In this document: positions 53,978-64,000 of the stretch, piece by piece
Position numbering within the stretch: the first letter of the stretch is position 1
Layout of the letters: each line of letters begins with the position of its first letter
Assembly: GCA_024803745.1 (NCBI GenBank)
Contig: JANJXV010000195.1
Span: forward strand, 992,001-1,056,000
Origin: Megascapheus bottae
Lineage: Eukaryota; Chordata; Mammalia; Rodentia; Geomyidae
Length of the DNA: 64,000 nucleotides
Direction: 5' to 3'
Program-made: the position numbers and the translations under genes
The notes under the pieces: generated by a model
What the model saw: only the letters and a program-made list of their open reading frames with translations
Told to the model about the DNA's origin: nothing
The model's database searches: none

Positions 53978-56335
53978 CTATTGGGAAGTTAAGGGATCTT
54001 TCCACAATGCCTGGGCATAATTTTGCGCGGTTGTGGGGTGCCACAGACGATCTGCAGCAGAGCGTCCATGTACATCAAGAATAAGATAATTTAAAACAAA
54101 TAAGGAATGATTAACTATATATTTTGGATTTCCCAAGGCTGAATATATTAGTCCTTTGCCAGACTGTAATTTAAATATCATATTTTTGAGGGTTTGATGA
54201 GCTCTTTCCACAATACCTTGTCCCTGAGAATTATAGGGAATACCCGTAATATGTTTGATTTCCAACTGAGCACAAAATTGTTTAAATGATGCACTAGTAT
54301 ATCCTGGCCCATAATCAGTTTTGATAATTTTTGGCTGAGGCAACACAACAAGGGAGGAAAGGACATGACTAAGTACATTTTTTGTAGCCTCTCCTGTTTG
54401 AGGGGTGGCATAAATAAATCCACTAAAGGTATCCACAGAAACATGCACATATTTCATTTTACCAAACGAGGGAATGTGAGTAACATCCATTTTCCAAATT
54501 TCTCCTGGAATAAAACCTCTAGGATTAACTCCTATGTGGGGTTCAGGCAAGAGTGTAAGACAACCCTTACATTGTCGCACGATGTGTTGTGCTTGTTCTC
54601 GAGTAACACCATACCTAAGACCTAAAGTATGAGCGTTGAGATGATGGAGATCATGGGCTTTTTGTGCAAGGGATAATGGGGAAGGGTTAAGTGGAGTCTC
54701 AGCTAAACCAATTATGCGGGTGGCATGATGTACTTGATTATTTCCCTGAGCCAAGGGTCCAGGCAGCCCAGAATGGGCACCAATATGTCCAATAAAGAAA
54801 GGCTGGGCTCGTTGAAGAATAATTTTTTTGAAGCTCATAAAATAAGGGAGCAGCCCAGGAAGTAGGGCGAACATAGGGAACTATTTCCAAAGATGGCATG
54901 GAAAAGGCTATATAAAAGCCATCACTGAACAAATTAAAGGGAGTGTCTAAAAGATCTTGAAAGACCTTTAAAATGGCTTTTAATTCCAATGATTGGGCAG
55001 ATTTTTCTCCTGTAAAAATGAATATATTTTACCATTAATGGAATAAGCAGCAACTCCGTTTGAGGAGCCATCAGTAAAAACCAAGGCTGCATCCTTAATA
55101 GGACTTGATTTAGTTATTTTGGGGAAAACTACAGGGGTTCTATAAAAAAATTGACTTAATTTGTCCTGGGGAAAATGGTTATCAATTTTACCTTGAAAAG
55201 AGACTAGACCAACGGCCCATGAGGAATCATTTTGCATAAGCCATTGTATTTGTACAGGACTAAACGGGACAATAATAACATCAGGATCCTTGCCAAATAG
55301 TTTTAAAGATTGCTCTCTGCCCGATTGTATAAGTTGAATTACTAAAAATTGGTATGTAGCAAGTATTTTGGGGGATGAGGCAGAGGAATGGACCCAATAA
55401 AGGGGAGAATTTTGCCAGAACAGTCCAGTAGGGGAAAAAGAGGAGGGAAATACAAGAAAATACAATGGCTTATCAGGGGAATAATAAGAAATATGCTGTT
55501 GTTTAATAGCTTTTCAACCAATAGCAACGCTTGTCTGGCTTCAGGGGTAAGTACTCGAGGAGATAATGGATCTGGATCTCCTCGCAAAACATCAAAAAGA
55601 GGCTTAAGCTCTCCAGTGGTTAATTTTAAATAGGGACGGAGCCAATTATATCTCCTAACAATTTCTGAAAATCATTAAAAGTTTTTAAGGAATCTTTACG
55701 TAATTGCATCTTTTGTGACATAATTTTATTAGGGAAAAGCTCAAAGCCTAAAAATAATTGTGGTGGAACTATTTGAATTTTCCCTTAAGAAATTTGAAGG
55801 CCATGGGATTGTAATTTAATCATTAACTCATATGCTGCCTCGTAAAGAATGGACTGTTTTGAACCTGCCAAAAGAATATCATCCGTATAGTGGATGACAT
55901 ATAAGGTGGGAAATTTGAGCCTAACAGGATCAACAACTTGAGCAACATACTTTTGACAAAGTGTAGAACTATTAGCCATTCCTTGGGGCAACACCTTCCA
56001 TTGAAAACAGGGATTTGGTCCCATAAAATTAGTTACTGGAAGACTGAAGGCAAAGCGCTCACAATCCTGGGGATGGAGAGGAATGGTGAAAAAACAATCT
56101 TTCAAATCTATTACCACTTTATGATATGAATTGGGAATGGCCACCGGAGAGGGCAGGCCTGGCTGGAGAGCCCCCATAGGAACCATCGTCTTGTTAATGG
56201 CGCGAACGTCTTGTAAAAGGCGCAATTTTCCTGATTTTTTAGTATAACAAATATGGGAGTATTCCAGGGTGAATTGGATGGCTCAATGTGTCCAGCAGCC
56301 AACTGTTCCTGCACCAACGTCAGGGCTGCAGACAA
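53978..56335 (-). pseudogene. pol: ERV pol: RT, RNase H and integrase
   Basis: RT begins near 56335 ([20 protein letters not shown]) and its palm contains YTDD at about 55885 as the active-site box. RNase H is recognisable near 55060 (VFTDGSSNGVAA, catalytic Asp). Integrase occupies the open frame 54874-53978 (298 codons). Its HHCC zinc-binding motif reads HHLNAH...CKGC, and its catalytic triad includes MDVTHI, KTDYGPG and the Glu in GQGIVERAHQ. RT is split by several frameshifts (about 56225, 55590, 55465 and 54985), but the integrase frame is free of stops. Confidence 0.93.
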
Positions 56336-56430
56336 TTTTATAGAGGAAAGAGGCCACTGGTCAATCCAGACAGGTTCATCACTTTTCCAAGGGATTTTAT
56401 CCGCTGGGAGTGCAGGGGGAGCAGAGGCCT

Positions 56431-57234
56431 TTATAAAAAATTTTGATAGCCTAAACCAAAGCGATCCACCTTAGGTGAAATATTTATTGGGGTGGGGATT
56501 CCCTGTCCTTCTTTACCCAAGCCTCGTCCTGGCAAATACCCCTGTGATAGCATTTGTTGGGTTATAACTTCATTGGAGATACACATGATAACATTCATTT
56601 GTGAAAGGATGTCTCTCCCCCAGAGATTGACTGGTAATACGGGAACAATAAAGGGTTTAACAGTCCCTGAATTACCTTCAGCATCCTCCCACTGCAATAT
56701 TTTAGAGCTTTGTAAAGGGTCCTTTGCCTGGCCAATTCCCTGTAAATGGGTTAGGGCCGCATGTAATGGCTATTTTGATGGCCACAATTTATGAGAAATG
56801 CAGGTAGCATCTGCTCCTGAATCTAAAATGCCTTCAAACCATCGTCCATCTAATTTAAGGCGGGGTACAGGGTGTTTGTCAGAAAGGCGTTGTACCCAAT
56901 AAATATCCGAGGAACCAGGCTGAGAAGCCCCCCTAGCCTCGGTTTTAATCACTGGGGCATAGGAATGCAAGGGTAAAGGCAAGGCTTGTGCAATTCTCTG
57001 GCCTGCAGCAATTTTTATAAGCCCAAGGGTGGAACATGCCAAAACTTGAATTTCCCCAGTGTAATCATTATCCACCACGGAGGGAAATATAAAAAGGCCC
57101 TGAATAGTAGAGGAGGCTTGTCCCAGGATCAAATAACAGGTATTAGGCGGGGGTGGGCCCAAAACACCTGTGGTTAAAATATAAATCCCTCCAATGGGAG
57201 TTAAGTTTGAGTTGGAGGTGGCATACAAGTCCAA
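56431..57234 (-). pseudogene. pro: ERV pro: dUTPase and aspartic protease
   Basis: The frame from 57234 starts with a dUTPase-like domain (YATSNSNLTP, then a trimer-type core to about 56990), as in betaretroviral pro. The aspartic protease follows: active site LDSGADATCIS near 56815. An in-frame TAG at about 56770-56772 interrupts it. The same frame resumes with LPVNLWGRDILSQM and a glycine-rich G-patch (GRGLGKEGQG). The start overlaps the gag end by about 34 bases in another frame, as expected for ribosomal frameshifting; I could not identify a standard slippery heptamer. Confidence 0.9.
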
Positions 57235-59320
57235 CCCTGCGCTGCCTGGAGTGGCTCTAAAGAGTTGGTCTGTTGGTTTAAAGTGGGCTGAGTCATCGGC
57301 TGAATATTTCCCGAGGTCAGTGAGAATGGAATGGGCTGAGGGGCCTGGGGCTGGCCCCTCGGCCCGTTTCCCTGAAGAGGGGGCAAAGCTCTCCCCATAA
57401 CATCCGTTTTTGACCTACATTGATTAGCCCAATATTTACCCTTTTTACATCTGGGACATATAGTGCTGGGTAAAAGAATCTTGGATTGTCCTGAGGCAAC
57501 AGGCGGGGTAGTATCCAATTGTTGAGGGCACTGTTTGGCAAAGTGCCCAATCTGGCCACATTTAAAACAGTGCTTAGCACTTTTCATAGGTTGTAATACA
57601 GATCCTATAGCCAGCTGAACGCCTTGCATGATTCCCTGAGACAACTTATAAGTAAAGGGATCTGCATCATGGCATAACCTAATCATTTCATCAAGGGTTT
57701 TATGTTTTACCTGCCCTCTAAGAATAGCACGGCAAGTGGCATTAGCATTTTCAAAGGCCAATTGTTTTACAAATTTAGTCTCCTTCTCTTCTGGACCCAA
57801 AACTCTCTCCGTCATTTCTAGTAATCTACCTACAAAATCACTATAGGGTTCCTGTGGCCCCTGGATAACCTTTGATAGGTGTGTTGTGATGGATCCTGCG
57901 GAAGGAATGGCATGCCATGCAGTGAAGGCGGCCTTCGAGGTCTGAGTCAAAAGGCCAACTGGAAATTTAACCTGTTTTTTTTATAGAGCTGTATTGGCCA
58001 ATGCCACTAAGTTTATCCGCAGTCCAACTACGAGTGGAAGTCTTTTTTTGGTTAACCTTAGCTTGAGCCTGGCATTTATCCAAAACTTCTGCCTTCCAAG
58101 TTAAATATTGGCCGTGGGTAAAGATGGCTTGTGCAACATAATGCCACTCATCAGGAGTAAGATACCTATCTCCTGCAAGAGCCTTAAGCATCGAATGTGT
58201 AAAAGGGGCATTGGGGCCATAATTGCGAACTGCTGAATTAATTTCTTTAAGGGCCTTAAACTTTAACTTTTTATAGGTGTTAGGGGAATCTTCATCATCA
58301 CTAGCCTCTTCCTCTTCCACCTCAGAATCAGGTTCTACCTCCTTGCCTGCCTGTTCTTCTCTAATTCCAGTGACTGAAGAAGTTTCAGTTTTGGCTCCTG
58401 AGCGAGTCATTACAGGAAAAGCCAAAGCGGGCAAGACACGTCCCTGTTTGAAATAGGTAGATTTTTTATGGGTGTCAAAGGCGATCTGGTTAATGGAATC
58501 ATGCAGGGAGGCAAGGCTCACTGAAAGCTGGGAACATTCTTTTTGTAGCTGGGCTACCTCTTTTAATCCTGCAACATGCTGTGACAAATAATTTTTTGTC
58601 TGTATAAGAGCTGCCTTATGGGCATCAATGGACAGTGGAGGAAAATAAGCTGGGGGGGGGGTAGGGGGGAGGTACAGAATAAGTAACAGAAATGGGGGTT
58701 GGGTGTTGACAACTATTGGTTTGTTGTTTAAAGCTTTCTTGTGGCAGGGATGGCATATCTTTGGGTATTTTTTAAAAAAACAGGAAGGGTCAATGGAACC
58801 TCCCTATTAGATTGAATTTTCTGGCTATCTATGGTGGGATCAAAAGATTTCAATAGATCAAGGCATTTGTTATAAGGTTTTTTGGGATTTTCTCCTGTAC
58901 TGGGCATGGGTATAACTACCGAAGGGCAAGGTGATGGAAGGACAGGTTCCATAGGGGAGTGGAGTGAGGAGGTCAAAGTGGGAGAGAGAGGGGTGCAAGG
59001 AAAGCCTCGGCTTCAGAAATAACTTTGGCAGATCCTGGCCCTTCATTTAAAACATCATTAATGAGATTCCAATAGCTAAATATTCTGGTAGGGACTGGAT
59101 CCGGCCCCTTTGTGGCAAGGAGCTCACTTAACTCCCTCCCTATCTTTTTCCATGTAAGAGGATGTATAGTGGGTCCACTAATAACAACCCAGGGGCAAGT
59201 TTCCCCAATAAACAAGAAAAATTGAGCTTAATCTTTTTTCTTAACTCTAACTCCTCTATCCCTGAGGGAAGCTTTAAGGTCCCGAATAAATTGGGCCTCC
59301 TTAGACATATGATCACCCAT
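57201..59320 (-). pseudogene. gag: ERV gag: matrix, capsid and nucleocapsid
   Basis: The likely start is the ATG at 59320 (MGDHMSKEAQF; glycine at position 2 permits myristoylation). It stops early at a TAA near 59230, after which the same frame continues as matrix (59215-58973). Frames then shift near 58975 and 58590. The region 58587-57967 includes an acidic linker and the capsid start. After another shift in a T8 run (about 57975), 57950-57201 holds capsid with the major homology region (QGPQEPYSDFVGRLLEMTER) and nucleocapsid with two zinc knuckles (CFKCGQIGHFAKQC and CPRCKKGKYWANQC; the second has Tyr-Trp where the Cys-His box usually has His). Confidence 0.92.
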
Positions 59321-59346
59321 CTTAAACTGGGACGGAGAAAAATCTT

Positions 59347-59354
59347 CTTACCTG
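59347..59354 (-). promoter_or_regulatory. Probable major splice donor in the leader
   Basis: Minus strand reads CAG|GTAAG, a perfect consensus donor, between the primer-binding site and the gag ATG. In related viruses this position makes spliced env mRNA. Confidence 0.65.
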
Positions 59355-59468
59355 AAGAAGGCCTTTCTCATGAGCGGTGAGAATGTCTTCTCCAATTCTT
59401 TGTCCACTCCCGGGGAGCGTTTTGTGTGGATAGTCGAGTCTCCGTCCTGCAGAATGTCTGTCTCTCGG

Positions 59469-59486
59469 GCCCCACGTTGGGCGCCA
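59469..59486 (-). other. Primer-binding site, tRNA-Lys1,2 type
   Basis: Minus strand reads TGGCGCCCAACGTGGGGC, the classical Lys1,2 site used by type-D betaretroviruses, directly beside the LTR. Confidence 0.92.
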
Positions 59487-59850
59487 CTCGTCCCGCCTGC
59501 GGGACCAGTTATTCGGGGGAACCGAGGGGGACACACCCTGAAAATAAGAAGGGTGAGAAAGAAGAGCGAGAACAAGCAATATGTTGTCAAGGTCTGTTTA
59601 TTAAAATTTTTAGCAGGCTTTTAAGCAGTAGCTAAGAGGAAATAGGGAGCGGGAAGCAGGGCGGTGGCATTCCGCTTGCTGACGTCTTACAGTGAGTCCC
59701 TATCTATATAAAATATCTGGTGATTAGGTCATTGTGACAATTCTCAGAATAATATGACTCATGAATGTTGCCAGGTGAATGGCTGCCAGTCTTAAGGTTA
59801 AGCAAGGCTTTGAAGGAAATGGCTTCCTACCCAGGCTAGGGTCTCCAACA
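59487..59850 (-). mobile_element. 5' LTR of the type-D-like provirus
   Basis: Minus-strand start TGTTGGAGACCC at 59850. It has a TATA-like ATTTTATATAGATAG near 59700-59725 and a poly(A) signal AATAAA (59602-59597). The U5 end next to the primer-binding site reads GGCGGGACGAG rather than the canonical CA, so the exact inner edge is uncertain by a few bases. Confidence 0.8.
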
Positions 59851-60495
59851 TGACCCCAAAAATGTTTCATGGGAAACCAAACGTACAAAGCAAAGGCTAC
59901 AAATTGGGATTATGATTCAAAGCCAGCCCAGTCAGGAAATTGGTCTCTGAAGTAGAATTACTGTCTGAAGGCAACTTGGAGGCCAGTCTGGATTTAGAGC
60001 TTCCCTGTCCCCTTCCTAAAAAGACATCTCTTTATCTTGCTCTCATGATTCTTGTCAAGTATTCATTGTATTTACTTTGCTAACTATTAAACTCTCATTG
60101 TTAATATTATGGTGTGCAGTTCTTCAGTGCTTATTATACTGTGTTTTATTTTCCACTTATAATGTGAGACCTCAGACACATAGGTCCTGGGTGGGCCAAA
60201 ACCAGACAGGTCTGGTCCCATAGAAGACAACCTTACTGGATATACAGGGAACTATGAAATGCATGGAATCACCAGGAATCCAGGCCAGGCCTCCATGGAA
60301 AGACAAGTCAGCTACCAAAGCTTAAGGACAGAGCAGATGCCTGGAAATGTGTTTTGTCAATCGGGAGAAGTGCCAGAGTAACTGTAATATTATGTGGGAC
60401 TCTGTTCTGTGAGTTCAAGTCTGTTTATATATCCATTGTGCTTTCTACAAATATTTAAGAAAATTAAAACTCCACAATAGCATCAAAAATCTACT
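59851..60495. other. Intergenic DNA, no gene recognised
   Basis: A SINE fragment lies near 59895-59945. The rest is AT-rich without coding or repeat landmarks. Confidence 0.5.
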
Positions 60496-60497
60496 TT

Positions 60498-60700
60498 GGC
60501 TTTGAATGTGGCCTAGTTGTAGAGTGCTCGCCTAGTATACAAGAAGACCTTGATTCAATTCCTCGACACTGCATACACAGAAAAAGCAGATGGGGCACTG
60601 TGGCTCAGGTGTCAGAGTGCCACCCTTGAACAAATGTGGCCAAGGACAGTTCCTGGTCCCTCAGTTCAAGCCCCAGGACTAGCCAAACAAGAAATCATAC
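60498..60700 (+). mobile_element. IDL-Geo-like SINE
   Basis: 'tggctttgaatgtggcctag', 'gattcaattcctcgacactg', 'gtggctcaggtgtcagagtg', ending 'ccccaggactagccaaacaa'. Confidence 0.9.
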
Positions 60701-61269
60701 CATTTTCCACACATTTGGAAATAAATCTGTTTTATCTAACCCTACTTCTTTTTTGCCAGTCCAGGGTGTGTGGCACCAAGCCAAACTACTGGCCCACAAC
60801 CTTACTACTTTTAATCATTTAATTTTTTTACATAATCATATTTCATGCTGTCTGTATTAATACCATAATCAGTATGCTTAGTGTAATAATGTTAAAGGTA
60901 AAACATAAGAAATTAATAACTAAAATTCCTTTTTTATTAGTTTTATAGCATTACTACAATTTTATGAGAAAAATTACCTAGAATGTTTATTTTAGAGTTC
61001 AAGTAATCCATTTTGATAAATATATCAACCTTCATCATTTATTTGAACACATTTTAAACTATTTTTTTCAGGAATGAAAATACATATATATTTGTTGTAA
61101 ATGAAATTTATGACTTGGGGGGAAGGGAAAGAGAAAAGGGGGGAGGGGGTAACAGTGTTTACAAGAAATGTACTCATTACATATGTAACAGCAATCTCTT
61201 TGTATATCACCTTGACAACAAATTTTTTGAAAAGTACAATAAGTTTAAATGTCCAATTGGGCAGAATGT

Positions 61270-61475
61270 TTTCTTGCCAATACTGGGCTTAGACTCAGGA
61301 CCTGAGCACGATCCTTGTTTTTGTTTTTGTTTATTCTTAAGGCGCAAGTTCTATCACATGTGCCACAGCACCACTTTTATCTTTTTTTTATCAATGTTGT
61401 GCTGAGGAATTGAACTTGGGTCTTCATTCATGCTCGGCAAGAACTCTTCCACTAGGCTTAACTTATGGCCCCAGT
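61270..61475 (-). mobile_element. IDL-Geo-like SINE (antisense)
   Basis: 'gccaatactgggcttagact', 'cacatgtgccacagcaccac', 'ggaattgaacttgggtcttc' and 'ccactaggcttaacttatgg'. Confidence 0.88.
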
Positions 61476-61574
61476 GGGAAGGAAGTTTTCCATAAAATAT
61501 GTAGGAAATATGTACACTAAGGAAAAGCCATCAAAAATAGAAGAAAAATTATATACTTAGATAACGACATGCCA

Positions 61575-61930
61575 GTATTATGGCAGATCTCTGTAATTCT
61601 AGCTTCAAGAGTGGCCTATTTGGACCGGGAGTTGGCTGGCTGAAGTAAAGTGCTATCCTTGAGCAGGCCTAGGACAGTGCTCTGGCCATGAGTTGAAGCC
61701 ATAGGACATGCAAAAAATAATAATTTAATGCCCGTGACTGGTGGCTCACCCTAGTAATCCTAGCTACCCTGGAGGATCGAGGTTCAAAGACGGCCCAGGC
61801 ATAAAAATCTGTGAGAATCTTTTTTCCAAATAATCCAGAAAATTGAAAATGACAATGTGCCTCAAGTGGTAGAGCTCTTGCCTTGAGCTGAAGAGCTTAA
61901 GGTAAACATCCAGGCCCAGAGTTCAAGCAT
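61575..61930 (+). mobile_element. Two plus-strand SINE copies
   Basis: A truncated copy at about 61575-61725, followed by a fuller 7SL/B1-headed copy 'gactggtggctcaccctagt' to 'ccaggcccagagttcaagca' (about 61733-61930). Confidence 0.8.
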
Positions 61931-62039
61931 ATGTCATCATATAATGTAGTTCCTTTTCAATGGAATAATTCCATTTATAACCTAAATCTACTCCCCCGAC
62001 TTATTTTTGTCGATACCACAATTGCTCTACCATGATATG

Positions 62040-62182
62040 CCACAAGCCATTAAACATTTTATGGTGGGTAATTGGAAAGGAGTGTCATGGAATTTTGTGC
62101 CAGGCTGGCTTTGAACCATGGTCCTCAGATCTCAGTCTCCTGAGTAGCTAGGATGACAGGCATGAGCCACCAACACCTGGCT
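62040..62182 (-). mobile_element. 7SL/B1-headed SINE fragment (antisense)
   Basis: 'gtgggtaattggaaaggagt', 'ggctttgaaccatggtcctc' and 'ggcatgagccaccaacacct'. A short second fragment runs to about 62260. Confidence 0.85.
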
Positions 62183-62352
62183 TGCCTTTTTATTTTTTTG
62201 TGGGTCTTGGGACTTGAACTCTGGGCTAGGCACCATCCCTAAGCTTTTCAGGTCAATATTTCATGTAAGTCTAAACATTTAAGTAAAGGAATACAATTCC
62301 AACAAAAAAAGAATGAAATTCCAGACATGGTGTGTTTATAACTCAGTGCTAA

Positions 62353-62586
<234 letters not shown>

Positions 62587-62824
62587 TAAATGAAAGATTC
62601 CAGGCCCTGAGAAGTATCATTACTTTCTAAAGAAAACCTAAGGTAATTTTGTACTCATTCTTAAGGATACCTTCAGGATACTTTGACAACAGTTCTAAAT
62701 TATGTTTCCTCTAATGGAGACGGCATTCCAAACTTACACAGTAATTGTAAGTGGATAAACCATCCAGAATAGAATATATATCATTATTGGAAATAGGATC
62801 TACAAATCACTAAACAGTGAGTTT

Positions 62825-63115
62825 ATAATGGAAATCTGGCACTAGGTGCAATGTTTCATGCCTGTAATCTTAAAATATTCAGGAGGAAGAAATCTAAGAA
62901 TTCTAATTTGAAGCCAGCAATGGCATAAAAATTGCCATGAAACTCTATAACTCCAAGTAACCCCTCAAAAATGTTAGTGGAGTGTCAAGAGTTTGACTTT
63001 GTGGTTGAGTGCTTGCCTAGCATGCATGAAGACCTATGCATGTAAGTGGAGCTGGGACTCAAACTGGTATTTTTCTAGCCTTGAGCAAGACAGCTAAGTT
63101 TATGCCTTACAAAAT
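62825..63115 (+). mobile_element. Two decayed SINEs in the KRAB intron
   Basis: A 7SL/B1-headed fragment ('tttcatgcctgtaatcttaa', to about 62965) and an IDL-like fragment ('gtgcttgcctagcatgcatg', about 62970-63110). Confidence 0.75.
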
Positions 63116-63263
63116 GAATAAAGAGCTGGGGAAAAGTCAACCATGGAGCCAGTGAGAAATGAGAAAAAAGATTTAATAGATAACTTGTGAGTAGGATGTC
63201 TGCAAACTTAAAGCAATGATGACACAGCATCAGCAATAATTCTCTACTGTTTCTAATTTACAG

Positions 63264-63353
63264 GGCCCTGTGTTCCCAAACCTGTATTAATTGACAAGCT
63301 AGAGCACTGTGCAGAACTCTGGATAGGAAATTCCTCTGACAAGAATATCACAG
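63264..63353 (+). CDS. KRAB-B exon of the same zinc-finger gene
   Basis: After the acceptor TTTACAG the exon reads GPCVPKPVLIDKLEHCAELW, matching the KRAB-B box (G-x2-V-x-KP-x-VI-x2-LE pattern), and ends before GTGATT. GTGATT is a weaker donor than GTAAGT. Length is 90 bases, close to the usual 96. It lies 763 bases after the KRAB-A exon, a normal intron size. Open throughout. Confidence 0.85.
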
Positions 63354-63504
63354 GTGATTGAATGCATCTTCATATTGATGTTGGAGCCTGAGCCCCATTA
63401 GTAAGTTCATGTTGTGATGTACTGAGCAATAATATTCTTAGATACCCTAAATCCTGTGTGGAACCTATGGAATTCTTTGTGAATGAATCAAGAATCATTT
63501 TCTT

Positions 63505-63668
63505 TTCCCAATCCTATGCTTGGTCTCAGGGCCTGAGCATGGTCCTTGTGTTTTCTCAAGGCTAGCTCTCTACTTCTTGAGTCATAGCACCACTTCTGGC
63601 TTTTTCTTTGTATGTAGTACCAAGGAACTGCACCAGGTCTTTGTGCATGCTAGACCAAACCCCCGGCA
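63505..63668 (-). mobile_element. IDL-Geo-like SINE (antisense)
   Basis: 'tgcttggtctcagggcctga', 'ctcaaggctagctctctact' and 'ggaactgcaccaggtctttg'. Lies downstream of the KRAB-B exon. Confidence 0.87.
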
Positions 63669-63767
63669 CCAAGAATCATAGGGTGATATGATGAATTCTA
63701 TGTGGCAGTGGAGTTAAAGTTAGATTTCTCTGTAGAAATCACTGTGAAACAAAATAAAATGAGAAAG

Positions 63768-64000
63768 CCATGAGCCCGTGGCTCATGCCTGTAATCCTAG
63801 CTACTTAGGAGGCTGAGATCTGAGGATCAAGGTTCAAAGACTGACCTATCACAAAAACACCTTAGACTCTTCTGTCCAATGAACCAATAGAAAATGAGAA
63901 GTGGGGTTGAGGCTAAAGACATAGGACAATAGCCTTGAGCTGAAGAGCTCAGGAAGAACAGCCAAGTCTAGAATTCAAGTCCCATGACCGCAAAACAAGA
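63768..64000 (+). mobile_element. 7SL/B1-headed SINE
   Basis: 'gcccgtggctcatgcctgta', 'ctacttaggaggctgagatc', 'gcctt' 'gagctgaagagctcagg' and an end at 'cccatgaccgcaaaacaaga'. One of the best-preserved copies. Confidence 0.9.

Larger units (their letters stand above)
52366..59850 (-). mobile_element. Type-D-like class II provirus, 3' end missing
   Basis: Minus-strand provirus. From right to left: 5' LTR (59850-59487), Lys1,2-type primer-binding site, leader with splice donor, gag, pro with dUTPase, pol (RT, RNase H, integrase), env SU and part of TM. The last part of TM, the polypurine tract and the 3' LTR are absent. Frameshifts and stops occur in every gene, but long stretches remain readable, which suggests moderate age. 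Confidence 0.92.

Overview
This window is mammalian nuclear DNA from a repeat-dense intergenic region, most likely from a rodent. The best clue to the organism is the dominant SINE. Its left half is ID-like and tRNA-derived, and its right half is a second unit ending in a phrase like 'ccaggactggcaa'. That layout matches what I know of the IDL-Geo SINE of Geomyoidea (kangaroo rats, pocket mice, pocket gophers). The assignment is an inference; no database was searched. There are no bacterial operons, CRISPR arrays or genuine tRNA/rRNA genes.

Layout. 0-5 kb: a (GAA)n tract, SINEs, a three-copy 40-bp array with inverted CCAAT boxes, and a disabled sperm-motility-kinase/MARK-like kinase pseudogene (2982-3838). 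5-15 kb: pyrimidine microsatellites inside a recurring composite repeat, interrupted by an antisense processed pseudogene of COX7A2L (12554-13631, target-site duplication visible). 15-17.5 kb: a heavily deleted gammaretrovirus-like ERV in which capsid sequence is followed almost directly by the integrase C-terminus, then a polypurine tract and 3' LTR. 19-32 kb: one nested structure on the minus strand. It holds a near-full-length but broken LINE-1 (5' end at 32226), a second 5'-truncated L1 in its poly(A) tail, and a class II (betaretrovirus/MusD-like) provirus inserted into L1 ORF1 with a 6-bp target duplication (24690-29885). 32-49 kb: mostly SINEs, two short L1 3' fragments with target duplications, CA and TTTC microsatellites, and three solo LTRs that each interrupt a SINE. 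49.6-52.2 kb: a KRAB-C2H2 zinc-finger pseudogene. 52.4-59.9 kb: a minus-strand provirus with a betaretroviral gag-pro(dUTPase)-pol, a lysine-tRNA primer-binding site and a gamma/type-D-like env; its 3' end is missing. 62.4-63.4 kb: intact-looking KRAB-A and KRAB-B exons of a second zinc-finger gene that runs off the right edge.

The only potentially functional host coding sequence I can support is the KRAB exon pair at 62380-63353. Everything else with coding resemblance is a pseudogene or retroelement relic. The most notable features are the type-D-like provirus beside a KRAB-ZNF pair, the readable insertion order of the 19-32 kb block, and a possibly undescribed composite repeat with an internal pyrimidine tract. 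I found no convincing new biological system.
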